This document shows positions 8,708 to 18,497 of a stretch of DNA of 64,000 nucleotides, in pieces. Numbering within the stretch: the first letter of the stretch is position 1; each line of letters opens with the position of its first letter. The stretch spans positions 1,240,001 through 1,304,000 of the forward strand of contig NZ_CP063814.1 of NCBI RefSeq assembly GCF_015277875.1, given 5' to 3'. The notes beneath the pieces were generated by a model. That model saw only the letters and a list, made by a program, of their open reading frames with translations. It searched no databases and had not been told where the DNA came from. This DNA is from Microbacterium luteum (lineage in GTDB: Bacteria; Actinomycetota; Actinomycetes; Actinomycetales; Microbacteriaceae). Both the position numbers and the translations under genes were made by a program.

Positions 8708-8737
8708 CTCTCATCGGCCTTTCCTCCGGCTCTCATC
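8708..8737 (+). promoter_or_regulatory. Three direct repeats at 11-bp spacing, OmpR/PhoB-type operator
   Basis: CTCTCATC at 8708 and again at 8730, with a 6-of-8 copy CTTTCCTC at 8719. The exact 11-bp period puts all copies on one helix face, as expected for tandem binding of an OmpR-family response regulator such as the one encoded next door. It lies upstream of a small-RNA candidate, not of a protein gene. Confidence 0.5.
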
Positions 8738-8750
8738 TGAGAGCGGGAGC

Positions 8751-8822
8751 ATGGAAGATGCCACGGTCCCCCCCCCGCCTGGCACCTCAGCCCCCGGCGC
8801 CCCGCGACGCCGGGGGCTCTTC
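8751..8822 (+). ncRNA. Candidate small RNA with a C9 loop and its own terminator (6C-like)
   Basis: Between the convergent phoH and regulator genes, TGCCA (8759-8763) pairs with TGGCA (8780-8784), extended by GG/CC across one bulged base. This displays a run of nine cytosines (8768-8776) in the loop. An 11-bp intrinsic terminator hairpin with a CCCC-containing loop follows. Actinobacterial 6C RNAs have just this layout of C-rich loops plus a terminator. The operator-like repeats end 13 nt upstream. The 5' end is not determined and membership of the 6C family is inferred. Confidence 0.4.
8789..8818. terminator. Strong bidirectional terminator between phoH and the response regulator
   Basis: Perfect 11-bp stem, AGCCCCCGGCG (8789-8799) with CGCCGGGGGCT (8808-8818), with an 8-nt loop. 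It serves the convergent genes and would also end the candidate small RNA. Confidence 0.8.
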
Positions 8823-8833
8823 CGCGCCGGTGG

Positions 8834-9490
8834 CTATTCCCACCGGTAGCCCGCGCCGCGCACGGTGGCGATGTGGTGGGCGCCGAGCTTGCCGCGGAGG
8901 TAGCGCACGTAGACGTCGACGACGTTGGAGCCCGGGTCGAAATCGAGTCCCCAGACCCGGCTGAGGAGCTGCTCGCGGCTCAGCACGTGACCAGGACTGC
9001 GCAGGAATTGCTCGGCGAGCGCGAACTCTCGCGCCGACAGTTCGACCTCTCGGCCGCCCACAGTCGCCCGGCGACCGAGGATGTCGAGGGTCACGTCGCC
9101 GTGGGACACCGACGTGCCGGCGGGCGCGGCGTGTTCGCGCAGCCGGGAACGGATGCGTGCGAGGAGCTCGTCGAAGGTGAACGGCTTCGGGACGTAGTCG
9201 TTCGCGCCGGCGTCGAGTCCGTCGACGGTGTCGCGTGTGCTCGAGCGCGCCGTGAGCATGATGACCGGAACCGCCGAGCCGTGGCCGCGGAGGCGGCGAA
9301 GCACCTCGAACCCGTCCATGGACGGCAGGCCGACGTCCAGCAGTACGAGCGCCACATCGTCGTCGAGCGCCCGGGCGAGCCCCTCGGCACCGTCTTCGAC
9401 GACGGCCGTCGCGTAGCCGGCCGATTCCAGGCCGCGCCCCACGAACGAGGCGATGCGCGGTTCGTCTTCGATGATGAGGATCAGGGTCAC
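8834..9490 (-). CDS. OmpR-family response regulator
   Basis: A 218-residue two-component regulator. The receiver domain (1-115) has the acidic pocket E8-D9, phospho-acceptor D52 in LLDVGLPSMDG, a T in the MLTARSS loop and a K in YVPKPF. The C-terminal winged helix (about 125-218) ends in the typical GAGYRWE. The GTG start overlaps the histidine kinase stop (GTGA), so the kinase is translated first and the pair is coupled. A triple 11-bp direct repeat suited to this family lies about 100 bp beyond its 3' end. The physiological signal is unknown. Confidence 0.92.
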   Translation of the reverse strand: MTLILIIEDEPRIASFVGRGLESAGYATAVVEDGAEGLARALDDDVALVLLDVGLPSMDGFEVLRRLRGHGSAVPVIMLTARSSTRDTVDGLDAGANDYVPKPFTFDELLARIRSRLREHAAPAGTSVSHGDVTLDILGRRATVGGREVELSAREFALAEQFLRSPGHVLSREQLLSRVWGLDFDPGSNVVDVYVRYLRGKLGAHHIATVRGAGYRWE

Positions 9491-10995
9491 GACGAGGCCT
9501 CTCTCTGGAGCACGTCTCCGGCGCGCACGGGGGCAGGCAGCTCGGAGGTCGGGGACGGCAGGTGGATCGTGAAGGTCGCGCCGCCGCCGGACGTGTCGGT
9601 CACGACGCATCGACCCCCGTGGCCCTTCGCGATCGCATCGACGATCGCCAGGCCCAGTCCCGAGCCTCCCACGGCGCGGGATCCGTGGGCGCGATCGAAG
9701 CGCCGGAAGATGCGGTGACGCTGCGCGCGGGGGATCCCCGGCCCGTGATCGCGGACCCACAGGCGAGCACCCGACGGCTCGAGGGTGCTTCCGATCTCGA
9801 TCGGGGTGCCTTCGGGGGTGTACTTGGCGGCGTTGTCGGCGAGCTGCAGCCACGCCTGCAGGAGTCGATCCTTGTCGCCGACGACCTTCCCCCGCGCCGT
9901 GTGCTCGATCTGCCAGTGGTGGCCGGGGATGACGGCGACGAGTTCGCCGACGCGTGCGGTGAGGACCGCGAGGCTGACGGGTTTCATCTCGAGCTCGTCG
10001 CCTTCGACGGTCGCGAGGAGATCGATGTCGCTGACCAGGCGGGTCATGCGGTCGAGCTCGGCGATACCGATGTCGCGCGTCGCGACGACGTCGTCCCGGT
10101 CGTCCGGGTTCATGACCTCCAGGTGCCCGCGCACGATCGTGATCGGCGTCTTCAGTTCGTGCCGCACATCGTCCAGGAGCTGACGCTGCACATCGACCGA
10201 GCCTTCGAGGCGATCGAGCATCTCGTTGACGGTGCGCGTCATGTCCGAGATGTCGTCGTTGCCCTGCGGACTCAGGCGGGGTGACAGGTCAGCCAGGGTG
10301 ATGACGCCGGCGGCATCCCGCAGGTGCCGGATGGGGGAGAGCAGCCGTCCGGCCACGAACCAGGCGACGAAGCCGATCGCGACGACCACGGCGAGCGCGA
10401 CGACGCCGAAGGTGATCATCGAGGCGATCACGGGCTGCAGCTCGGCGTCGAGGTTGACGGCACGCACGTAGATTCCCGACGAGGAATCCTCGTCGAGCTC
10501 GACGGGGATCGCGATGTATCGCAGTGTGCCGCGCTCCGTGGACACGGTGCCCAGGACGGTGCGGTCGGATTCGTCGACCGCAGCCACGACGGCGTCGACG
10601 AGTTCGCTGTCGTCGGCGATGTCGAACCCCGACAGCGTCGTGGGGCGATACTGCACCTCGCCGTCGACGATCGCGGCGGAGCCCTCGTTCCGCGCCGGCA
10701 CGAGGCGGGCGACCGCGGTCTGCAGGTATTCCTCGACCGAGGCGAAGTCCTCCAGCACGAGGTCGTCGTCGCCGCCGTCGGATGCCGGAGCCCCGGCGCT
10801 CTCGTCGGTGGTGACGGCCACCGTGCGCAGCTGCTCGACCTGCGTGCGCAAGCGCTCGTCGACGGTGGTCAGCGTGCGTTCCCGCTGCGCGAGGAACGTG
10901 ACGCTGCCGACGACGATCAGCCCCACCGCGGCGACGGCGACGATCGCGCCGAGGATGCGCGCTCTCGCCGACAGGGGGCGTGGCAGGGACGACAT
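9487..10995 (-). CDS. HAMP-domain sensor histidine kinase
   Basis: A 502-residue membrane kinase. TM1 is at about residues 13-33, an acidic extracytoplasmic sensor region at about 35-190, TM2 at about 195-218, and then a HAMP linker. The H-box DVRHELKTPI has phospho-accepting H279. The N-box (LADNAAKYTP), G1 (DHGPGIP) and G2 (GGSGLGLAIV) motifs are intact, so it should be active. The start is ATG 10995 because minus-strand GATAAT (11007 to 11002) lies 6 nt upstream; a GTG 36 nt earlier is the alternative. It is cotranscribed with the response regulator by 4-nt overlap. Confidence 0.9.
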   Translation of the reverse strand: MSSLPRPLSARARILGAIVAVAAVGLIVVGSVTFLAQRERTLTTVDERLRTQVEQLRTVAVTTDESAGAPASDGGDDDLVLEDFASVEEYLQTAVARLVPARNEGSAAIVDGEVQYRPTTLSGFDIADDSELVDAVVAAVDESDRTVLGTVSTERGTLRYIAIPVELDEDSSSGIYVRAVNLDAELQPVIASMITFGVVALAVVVAIGFVAWFVAGRLLSPIRHLRDAAGVITLADLSPRLSPQGNDDISDMTRTVNEMLDRLEGSVDVQRQLLDDVRHELKTPITIVRGHLEVMNPDDRDDVVATRDIGIAELDRMTRLVSDIDLLATVEGDELEMKPVSLAVLTARVGELVAVIPGHHWQIEHTARGKVVGDKDRLLQAWLQLADNAAKYTPEGTPIEIGSTLEPSGARLWVRDHGPGIPRAQRHRIFRRFDRAHGSRAVGGSGLGLAIVDAIAKGHGGRCVVTDTSGGGATFTIHLPSPTSELPAPVRAGDVLQREASS

Positions 10996-11033
10996 CCCTC
11001 GATTATCGCGCCGAGGGGTGCCGGCGGTCACGA

Positions 11034-12428
11034 TCAGCCCGGATGCGTCATCGAGAGCAGGTCGAGCTTCTCGTCGAGCTGCTCCAGCGTGATCTCACCG
11101 CGGTCGACGTAGCCCAGCGAGATGACGGCCTCCCGCACGGTGATCCCTTCGGCGACGGAGTGCTTGGCGATCTTCGCCGCCGCTTCGTAGCCGATGATCT
11201 TGTTCAGGGGTGTGACGATCGACGGCGACATGCCCGCGAAGGCGGCGGCCCGCTCGATGTTGGCCTCGAGGCCGTCGATGGTCTTGTCCGCGAGGACGCG
11301 GCTGACGTTGGCCAGGAGCGAGATCGACTCGAGAAGAGCCGTCCCCATGACCGGGATGGCGACGTTGAGCTCGAACGAGCCGGTGCCGCCGGCCCACGCG
11401 ATGGTGGCGTCGTTCCCGATCACCCGTGCGCAGACCATGAGCGTCGCCTCGGGGATCACGGGGTTGACCTTGCCGGGCATGATCGATGATCCCGGCTGCA
11501 GGTCGGGGATGTGCAGTTCCCCGAGACCGGTGTTGGGTCCGGATCCCATCCACCGCAGATCGTTGTTGATCTTGGTCAGCGACACGGCCACGGTGCGAAG
11601 CGCACCCGATGCCTCGACGAGGGCGTCGCGCGCGCCCTGCGCTTCGAAGTGATCCTTGGCCTCGGTGATCGGCAGTTCGGTGTCGGCCACGATGAGTTCG
11701 AGGACTTTCTGCGGAAAGCCCAGCGGGGTGTTGATGCCGGTGCCGGTCGCGGTGCCGCCCAGCGGCACCTCGGCCACGCGGGGGATGACCGCCTGCACCC
11801 GCTCGATGCCGAGGCGGATCTGGCGCGCATAGCCGCCGAACTCCTGACCGAGGGTGACCGGCGTCGCATCCATCAGGTGCGTCCGACCCGACTTCACGAC
11901 GTCCTTCCACTGCTCGGCCTTGGCCTCGAGGGCCACCGCGAGGTGATCGAGTCCCGGGATGAGGTCGTCGATGATCTCCTGCGTCGCGGCGATGTGCACC
12001 GAGGTGGGGAACACGTCGTTGGAGGACTGCGAGGCGTTGACGTGGTCGTTCGGGTGAACGGGGGAGCCGAGCGCGCGCGTCGCGAGCGTGGCGAGCACCT
12101 CGTTCATGTTCATGTTCGAGCTGGTGCCGCTGCCGGTCTGGTACACGTCGATCGGGAACTGGTCGGCGTGCGACCCCGCGATGACCTCGTCGGCGGCACC
12201 CGCGATCGCATCGGCGATCGCACCGTCGAGTGTGCCGAGCTCCTTGTTGGCCAGCGCCGCGGCCTTCTTGATGCGCGCCAGGGCGACGATCTGCGCCGGG
12301 TCGAGCGGGTCGCCCGAGATCGGAAAGTTCTCCACGGCGCGCTGGGTCTGCGCGGCGTAGAGCGCATTCTTGGGCACGCGCACCTCGCCCATGGTGTCGT
12401 GCTCGATGCGGTACTCGGTGTCGGTCAC
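11034..12428 (-). CDS. fumC: Class II fumarate hydratase
   Basis: A 464-residue fumarase of the iron-independent class II type, interconverting fumarate and L-malate in the TCA cycle. The superfamily signature [11 protein letters not shown], whose Ser loop supplies the catalytic base, lies near residue 315. The [13 protein letters not shown] and SSNDVFPT substrate loops are present. Length and sequence match FumC rather than aspartate ammonia-lyase, though the two share the fold. The GTG start is preceded by GGGAGGA. It lies 30 nt after the carbonic anhydrase stop, so it is probably the last gene of an xseA-xseB-DUF4245-can-fumC unit. Confidence 0.94.
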   Translation of the reverse strand: MTDTEYRIEHDTMGEVRVPKNALYAAQTQRAVENFPISGDPLDPAQIVALARIKKAAALANKELGTLDGAIADAIAGAADEVIAGSHADQFPIDVYQTGSGTSSNMNMNEVLATLATRALGSPVHPNDHVNASQSSNDVFPTSVHIAATQEIIDDLIPGLDHLAVALEAKAEQWKDVVKSGRTHLMDATPVTLGQEFGGYARQIRLGIERVQAVIPRVAEVPLGGTATGTGINTPLGFPQKVLELIVADTELPITEAKDHFEAQGARDALVEASGALRTVAVSLTKINNDLRWMGSGPNTGLGELHIPDLQPGSSIMPGKVNPVIPEATLMVCARVIGNDATIAWAGGTGSFELNVAIPVMGTALLESISLLANVSRVLADKTIDGLEANIERAAAFAGMSPSIVTPLNKIIGYEAAAKIAKHSVAEGITVREAVISLGYVDRGEITLEQLDEKLDLLSMTHPG

Positions 12429-12458
12429 GTCGTCGTTCCTCCCGTTTCTCAGAGTCGT

Positions 12459-13094
12459 TCAGGCGTCGGCGTCGACGACGCCCACGGTGATGTCGGGCAC
12501 GGCGGTGCCCTCGGACAAGCGGTAGTTCGCCCCGACGATCGCCAGGCGCCCGGCGGCGACGGCGTCGCTGATCAGCTCGCTCGAGTGCAGCAGCTCGCCG
12601 ACCGTGTCGCGGAGATGTTCGCGACCGACCTCTTCGGGGTTGAGCGGCTCGCCCGGATGCTGCTGCTGGAGACGACGCGCCGCGGGAACGATCGGCGCGA
12701 CCTGTCGCCAGATGCGCGGGGGCAGGGGTGCCGCGTCGGCGGCGGTGCTGTCCATGGCCGCCCTGACGGCGCCGCACGCGTCGTGGCCGAGCACGACGAT
12801 CAGCGGCACCTCGAGCACCGCGACGGCGTATTCCAGGCTCCCCACGACCGAGTCCGAGATCACCTGGCCGGCGTTTCGCACGACGAAGAGATCGCCGAGG
12901 CCCTGGTCGAAGATGATCTCCGCGGACAGGCGGGAGTCCGAGCATCCGAACAGCGCCGCGACCGGCTTCTGTGCCGCGGCGAGCTCGTGACGACGCTCGA
13001 CATCCTGCCGCGGATGCTGCGGCTCGCCCGCGACGAACCGGCCGTTGCCGGTCGCCATGTCGGTCCAGGCCTGGGCGGGGGTGGGTGCGCTCAC
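12459..13094 (-). CDS. Beta-class carbonic anhydrase
   Basis: A 211-residue zinc enzyme that hydrates CO2 to bicarbonate, supporting anaplerotic carboxylations. The zinc ligands are visible: Cys in GCSDSRL near residue 50, and His and Cys in GHDACGAV near residue 105, with the Asp/Arg dyad in CSDSR. The start is the GTG that overlaps the DUF4245 stop (GTGA). The longer open frame upstream only covers DUF4245 in another phase. Coupling to neighbours on both sides suggests operon expression. Confidence 0.93.
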   Translation of the reverse strand: MSAPTPAQAWTDMATGNGRFVAGEPQHPRQDVERRHELAAAQKPVAALFGCSDSRLSAEIIFDQGLGDLFVVRNAGQVISDSVVGSLEYAVAVLEVPLIVVLGHDACGAVRAAMDSTAADAAPLPPRIWRQVAPIVPAARRLQQQHPGEPLNPEEVGREHLRDTVGELLHSSELISDAVAAGRLAIVGANYRLSEGTAVPDITVGVVDADA

Positions 13095-13729
13095 GATGCC
13101 TCCTGCAGCTCGCGGATCTGGTCGGCGACGCTCTCGGCGGCCTGCGTGAGGCTCGCCTCGTCGGTGTCGCCGTAGATGAGGACGGTGTCGGCACCGGCGG
13201 CCACCGCCAGCCCCTGGGTGATGTTGCCCTCTTCGCCGGAGGTGCCGACGTCGTAGCGATCCCAGGTGATGCCGTCGATGGTGACGGTGTCTTCGATCTC
13301 GGCGCCGCGGAGGACGCGGGAGGCCCAGGCGGCGTCCGCGTCGAATCCCTGCTCGATGCGGACGTAACCCTGCGCCGATTCCGGAACGTACACGATGGTC
13401 CATGCGCGGACGGTGTCGTCGCTCTCGACGACGGCGCTGTTCACTCGCCAGGTTTCGGGCAGCTCCGGCACGATCAGGTCGTCGTCTCCGCCCGATTCGA
13501 TGGTGGCGGCGGTCTCGGCCACGTCGATCTCGGTCGCCGGCAGCTGTCCACGCGGCACGGCGAGGATGATCACGGCCACGATGCCGAGCGTGACGAGCAG
13601 GGCGACGACGAGGTTGCGGACGGTCTTGCTCGACCGGTAGGCGGCGGATGACGCCGCCTTGCGCGCGGCGGTCTCATCAGGGGTCTCCGGGCGCCCGAGC
13701 TCGGCGACGACGCGGGGCTGCTTGGCCAT
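13091..13729 (-). CDS. DUF4245 domain-containing membrane protein
   Basis: A 212-residue protein of the actinobacterial DUF4245 family; the function is unknown. It has a charged cytoplasmic N-terminus of about 35 residues, one transmembrane helix at about 38-58, and an extracytoplasmic domain of about 150 residues with a WRVN-x-A-like segment and a WDRYDVG motif. The ATG overlaps the xseB stop by one base (TGATG), and its TGA overlaps the carbonic anhydrase GTG. The tight coupling to exonuclease VII genes is a family habit in this lineage, but its meaning is unknown. Confidence 0.8.
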   Translation of the reverse strand: MAKQPRVVAELGRPETPDETAARKAASSAAYRSSKTVRNLVVALLVTLGIVAVIILAVPRGQLPATEIDVAETAATIESGGDDDLIVPELPETWRVNSAVVESDDTVRAWTIVYVPESAQGYVRIEQGFDADAAWASRVLRGAEIEDTVTIDGITWDRYDVGTSGEEGNITQGLAVAAGADTVLIYGDTDEASLTQAAESVADQIRELQEAS

Positions 13730-13980
13730 CACGCGGTGGCGCCGGAGGGAGCGTCGGCGTCTTCCGAACGGGAGCGGGCCTCGTCGAGGCGACGCTTGGC
13801 CCCCAGCAGCCACTGCTCGCACCGGTCGGCGAGGGCTTCCCCGCGCTCCCACAGCTGCAGCGACTCCTCCAGGGTCGGAGCGCCCTGCTCGAGTTGGGCG
13901 ACGACCCGCACGAGTTCGTCGCGCGCGTCTTCGAAGGAGAGCCCCTCGACATCCGTGCCGGGTGCGCTCGTCTCGGTCAT
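13729..13980 (-). CDS. xseB: Exodeoxyribonuclease VII small subunit
   Basis: An 83-residue small subunit of exonuclease VII, which forms helical arms around the XseA catalytic subunit and degrades single-stranded DNA. It has the conserved [17 protein letters not shown] core at about residues 15-31 and the [16 protein letters not shown] helix after it. The ATG overlaps the xseA stop by 4 nt. A TAGGAT hexamer within the end of xseA lies 6 nt before this ATG, so an extra leaderless transcript starting here is possible. Confidence 0.95.
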   Translation of the reverse strand: MTETSAPGTDVEGLSFEDARDELVRVVAQLEQGAPTLEESLQLWERGEALADRCEQWLLGAKRRLDEARSRSEDADAPSGATA

Positions 13981-15305
13981 GGTTCCATCCTAGGTGTCGT
14001 CCGTTCGTCACTCGTCGCGGCATCGGCGGGGTGCCCGCCCGTGATCTCGCCGTCGGATCGTGCCGCGAAGGCTCCTCGGCCGACGGTCACAACCACCGGA
14101 CTGCCCGCGGGTGCCTGGGCCGCGTCGCGGACGATCTCACCGCTGTCGAGATGGGCGATCGCGTACCCGCGGGCGAGCGTGGACGCCGGGGAGAGGGCCC
14201 GGAGCGAGGCGCGCAGCTCCGCGGCGCGGCGGTGCTGCGCATCCAGGAGTCGTTCGACGATCTCGCGACCGCGCGCCACCTCCACCCAGAGGTGGTGCGA
14301 CCGGGACTCGAGCATCGTCTGCGGTGTGCGGAGCACGGGGCGCGAACGCAGATGTTCGAGCTGGCTGATGTCGTGCGAGACCCGCTGGGTGAGTCGGCCG
14401 GTCAGCCGCGCGCGCAGGTGGGTCACGAGAGCTCGCTGCTCCGCGACGTCCGGCACGACGCGCTTGGCCGCATCCGTCGGTGTGGATGCGCGAAGGTCGG
14501 CGACGTCGTCCAGGAGCGGGCGATCGTTCTCGTGGCCGATCGCGCTCACGATCGGCGTCGCCGCCGCTGCGACGGCACGCAGCAGGCGTTCGTCGCTGAA
14601 TCCGAGGAGCGTCTGCGGATCTCCGCCGCCGCGGGCGATGATGATCACGTCGACGTCGGGGTCCGCGTCGAGAGTGCGCAGGGCGGCGATCGTCTCGGGC
14701 ACGCACCGGTCGCCCTGCACGGCGGCATGGCGGGTGCGGAACCTCACCTGCGGCCATCGCAGCTCGGCGTTGCGGTGCACGTCCTTCTCCGCGTCGGACC
14801 GTTCGCCCGTGATGAGTCCGATGACGTGCGGGAGGAAGGGGAGCGGCTTCTTCCGCTCCGGGTCGAACAGCCCCTCGGCGCGAAGCTGGGCTCGGAGCTT
14901 CTCGATCCTCTCGAGCTGCTCGCCGAGACCCACCTGTCGCAGGGAGGACACGGCGAAGCTGAAGTCGCCGGACCGGGGGAAGTAGTCCGCCTTGACGCAC
15001 GCGACCACGTGATCGCCCACGGAGAAATCCCCCCGCATCCGCTGCCGGGTCGAGGACCACAGTCGTACCGAGACGGTCGAGTCGGTCGCGAGGTCCTTGA
15101 TGCGCCCGAAGACGTTGCCGCCGCGCACGTTCCAGCTGGTGATCTCGCCTTCGACCCAGACCGACCCCCACCGCTCGATGAACCCGCGGATGGTGTCGTT
15201 GAGGCGACCGACCGAGGTCGGTGTGGTGGGAGAAGAATCCCGCGGCGCGACCGAGTCGGGCGGGGGCGCCTGTCCCGGCATCGATTCGGCCGCGAAGGAG
15301 GTCAT
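13977..15305 (-). CDS. xseA: Exodeoxyribonuclease VII large subunit
   Basis: A 442-residue catalytic subunit of exonuclease VII. It has an N-terminal OB-fold (about 30-130, with [15 protein letters not shown]), a catalytic core with the [12 protein letters not shown] and [13 protein letters not shown] motifs, and a coiled-coil region that binds XseB. ATG 15305 is chosen because AGGA lies upstream and the family N-terminus begins nearby; the frame is open for 51 further codons that are not family-like. It shares a compact divergent promoter with ispH and leads the xseA-xseB-DUF4245-can unit. Confidence 0.94.
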   Translation of the reverse strand: MTSFAAESMPGQAPPPDSVAPRDSSPTTPTSVGRLNDTIRGFIERWGSVWVEGEITSWNVRGGNVFGRIKDLATDSTVSVRLWSSTRQRMRGDFSVGDHVVACVKADYFPRSGDFSFAVSSLRQVGLGEQLERIEKLRAQLRAEGLFDPERKKPLPFLPHVIGLITGERSDAEKDVHRNAELRWPQVRFRTRHAAVQGDRCVPETIAALRTLDADPDVDVIIIARGGGDPQTLLGFSDERLLRAVAAAATPIVSAIGHENDRPLLDDVADLRASTPTDAAKRVVPDVAEQRALVTHLRARLTGRLTQRVSHDISQLEHLRSRPVLRTPQTMLESRSHHLWVEVARGREIVERLLDAQHRRAAELRASLRALSPASTLARGYAIAHLDSGEIVRDAAQAPAGSPVVVTVGRGAFAARSDGEITGGHPADAATSDERTTPRMEP

Positions 15306-15344
15306 CGGGTCCTTTCTGGGTGCTGAGCACCTGTTCAGGCCGCA

Positions 15345-15354
15345 ACCGTAGACT
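15345..15354. promoter_or_regulatory. Overlapping divergent -10 elements for ispH and xseA
   Basis: ACCGTAGACT contains TAGACT on the plus strand (15349-15354), 6 nt before the ispH GTG, and TACGGT on the minus strand (15350-15345). The hexamers share one TA, as at 5139-5148. Confidence 0.55.
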
Positions 15355-15360
15355 TGAGGG

Positions 15361-16431
15361 GTGACCACGACCGCGCCCGCAGTGTCCGTCAGCCTGCCGG
15401 CTCCCCGTGTGCCGGGACGGCGAGACCGGCTCCAGGATATCCCCGTCGTCGGACACAAACGTGTGCTCCTGGCCGCTCCCCGTGGATACTGCGCGGGTGT
15501 GGCTCGTGCGGTCGTGGCTGTCGAGAAGGCCCTCGACCGGTACGGCGCCCCCGTCTACGTGCGCAAGCAGATCGTGCACAACCGGCACGTCGTGAGCGAG
15601 CTGGAGCGGCGGGGTGCGGTCTTCGTCGACGAGGTCGACGAGGTTCCCGAGGGCGCACACGTGGTCTTCAGTGCCCACGGTGTCTCCCCGGCGGTCGTCT
15701 CGTCCGCCGACGCCCGCGGGCTCCAGGCCATCGACGCCACGTGTCCGCTGGTGACCAAGGTGCACCGCGAGGCGGTGCGGTTCGCTCGCGACGACTATGA
15801 GATCCTCTTGATCGGCCATGACGGCCACGAAGAGGTCGAGGGCACAGCCGGCGAGGCGCCCGACCACGTCACGGTGGTGAATTCGCCGGAGGCCGCCACG
15901 ACGGTCGAGGTCAAGGACCCGACGAAGGTGGTGTGGTTGTCGCAGACGACGTTGTCGGTCGACGAGACGATGGAGACGGTCCGCCGGCTGCGTGAGCGGT
16001 TTCCGCAGCTGCAGGACCCCCCGTCGGATGACATCTGCTACGCGACGCAGAACCGGCAGGTCGCGATCAAGAAGGTCGCGGTCGGCGCCGACCTCGTGAT
16101 CGTCGTGGGATCGGCGAACTCGTCCAACTCGGTGCGCCTGGTGGAGGTCGCCCTGGAATACGGGGCGAAGGCCGCATACCGGGTGGACTACGCCGACGAA
16201 GTGCGACAGGAGTGGCTGGAAGGCGTCGAGACCGTCGGTGTGACCAGCGGCGCATCCGTGCCCGAGGTGCTCGTCGCGCAGGTGCTCGAAGATCTCGCCC
16301 ATGCCGGCTACCGCGACGTCGAAGAAGTGCGCACCGCGGAGGAGGATCTGATCTTCTCGCTGCCGAAGGAACTGCGCGGCGACGACTCCGCCCGACGCGG
16401 CGGGCGGGCGACGACGGGATCCGGAGCATGA
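15361..16431 (+). CDS. ispH: 4-hydroxy-3-methylbut-2-enyl diphosphate reductase
   Basis: A 356-residue iron-sulfur enzyme that performs the last step of the MEP pathway, reducing HMBPP to IPP and DMAPP. The three cluster cysteines are C44 (PRGYCAGV), C128 (DATCPLVTK) and C226 ([10 protein letters not shown]). Substrate-binding His, Glu and Ser/Asn motifs ([22 protein letters not shown]) are present. An N-terminal extension of about 30 residues precedes the core. The GTG is leaderless (TAGACT, 6-nt spacer). The stop overlaps the ATG of the DUF6264 gene. It complements the isoprenyl transferase at 6.3 kb in supplying polyprenyl carriers. Confidence 0.95.
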   Translation: MTTTAPAVSVSLPAPRVPGRRDRLQDIPVVGHKRVLLAAPRGYCAGVARAVVAVEKALDRYGAPVYVRKQIVHNRHVVSELERRGAVFVDEVDEVPEGAHVVFSAHGVSPAVVSSADARGLQAIDATCPLVTKVHREAVRFARDDYEILLIGHDGHEEVEGTAGEAPDHVTVVNSPEAATTVEVKDPTKVVWLSQTTLSVDETMETVRRLRERFPQLQDPPSDDICYATQNRQVAIKKVAVGADLVIVVGSANSSNSVRLVEVALEYGAKAAYRVDYADEVRQEWLEGVETVGVTSGASVPEVLVAQVLEDLAHAGYRDVEEVRTAEEDLIFSLPKELRGDDSARRGGRATTGSGA

Positions 16432-17015
16432 GCGAGCCGAACACGGAGGGCGCGCGCCCTCGTCCCCAGTACGGCGAGTACGCGAGCACCGAGGAGCAGC
16501 GTCGTCGTATCCAGCAGCCCGATGCCACGTGGGCGCTCGAGAGCGGGCAGCAGCTGGACCAGAACCCCGCGCAGCAGCACAGTCCGGCGGAGGCGGCCCC
16601 GCTCGCGGATGACACCGCCGAGACGGACCTGACGCGGCGGCGACGGGTGGCTGATCGCGTCATCACGATCGGCCTGCTCGTGTACGGGCTCTTCAACGTC
16701 TTCACCAGCATCCCGCTGTTCACCGACTACAGCGCGTACGCGGCGAGCCTCTTCGAGATGATGGGGCTGCAGGCGACCCTCAGCGACCCGGAGGGGGCGC
16801 GCGCGTGGGGATTCGCCGCCGCGGTCGTTCTCGGCCTCGGGTGGTTGCTGACCGCCGTGGTGTCGTGGATGAGCATGCGGCGCGGGCGGATCAGCTGGTG
16901 GATCCCGCTCGTCGGCGCCCTCGTCTTCTCCTTCGCCAGCGGCATCCTGCTCACCGTGCCGCTGTTCCTGGACCCGGGCGTGTGGGACGTGCTCGTTTCC
17001 GGCGCGAGCAGCTGA
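16428..17015 (+). CDS. DUF6264-type membrane protein
   Basis: A 195-residue protein of unknown function. A disordered, charged, Gln-rich N-terminus (about 1-70) contains an [14 protein letters not shown] segment. Four transmembrane helices follow, at about residues 78-98, 122-145, 160-180 and 175-195 by hydrophobicity. The sequence fits the family annotated as DUF6264 in Microbacteriaceae; that name is from memory of the pattern. Its ATG lies inside the ispH stop (ATGA), so it is translationally coupled to ispH. Confidence 0.65.
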   Translation: MSEPNTEGARPRPQYGEYASTEEQRRRIQQPDATWALESGQQLDQNPAQQHSPAEAAPLADDTAETDLTRRRRVADRVITIGLLVYGLFNVFTSIPLFTDYSAYAASLFEMMGLQATLSDPEGARAWGFAAAVVLGLGWLLTAVVSWMSMRRGRISWWIPLVGALVFSFASGILLTVPLFLDPGVWDVLVSGASS

Positions 17016-17065
17016 TTCACCCTCGGCTCTCGCCACGCGCCGCAGGTTTCCTGCCTCCCGCCGGT

Positions 17066-17110
17066 GTCCTCCCTCCTGCAGGCGTCCTCCCTCCTGCAGG
17101 CGTCCTCCCT
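17066..17110. repeat. 18-bp tandem repeat, two full copies and a partial third
   Basis: GTCCTCCCTCCTGCAGGC occurs at 17066-17083 and 17084-17101, followed by a truncated copy to 17110. It is intergenic, between convergent genes. The rest of 17016-17214 shows no gene or clear signal. Confidence 0.85.
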
Positions 17111-17214
17111 GCGGCGGGCACCAACTCAGGCTGAGTGCGGGATCGGTGGCGCCCAGGGCCTCCTAACGCCCGCTGAGCCTGACTTCGTGCACGCCGAGGC
17201 CGACGAGACGAAGG

Positions 17215-17252
17215 CGAATGGCCCCGCCACCCGAAGGTGACGGGGCCATTCG
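17215..17252. terminator. Long bidirectional terminator downstream of the aldolase gene
   Basis: Twelve-bp perfect arms (CGAATGGCCCCG at 17215-17226, CGGGGCCATTCG at 17241-17252) enclose a nested CACC-CGAA-GGTG hairpin. It ends 11 nt before the aldolase stop codon region on the minus strand. Confidence 0.8.
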
Positions 17253-17262
17253 TGGAGCGGCG

Positions 17263-18294
<1,032 letters not shown>

Positions 18295-18497
18295 GGGTGC
18301 TCCTTCGTGACGGGGTCGACACTTCGAGTGTATCGATCCGGTCGAGGCCGTCGGAGGCCGGCTCCGGGCGTCAAGCTCGCCCGGTCCCACGCGATGGGAT
18401 GCGCGAATTGCGCCACTGCGAAAGAACTGTCATTCCTTCGCCGTTGCCCCTCGTGATTTCCCGCGATCTTCAGGAGCACGCTGGATAGAGTCGACCC

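Noticed and set aside
8751..8834. Short ORF starting ATG 8751
   Set aside because: It would run through the C9 tract and the terminator hairpin and has no ribosome-binding site; an RNA is the better explanation.
17066..17110. CRISPR-like repeat
   Set aside because: The units are directly adjacent with no unique spacers and only two to three copies.
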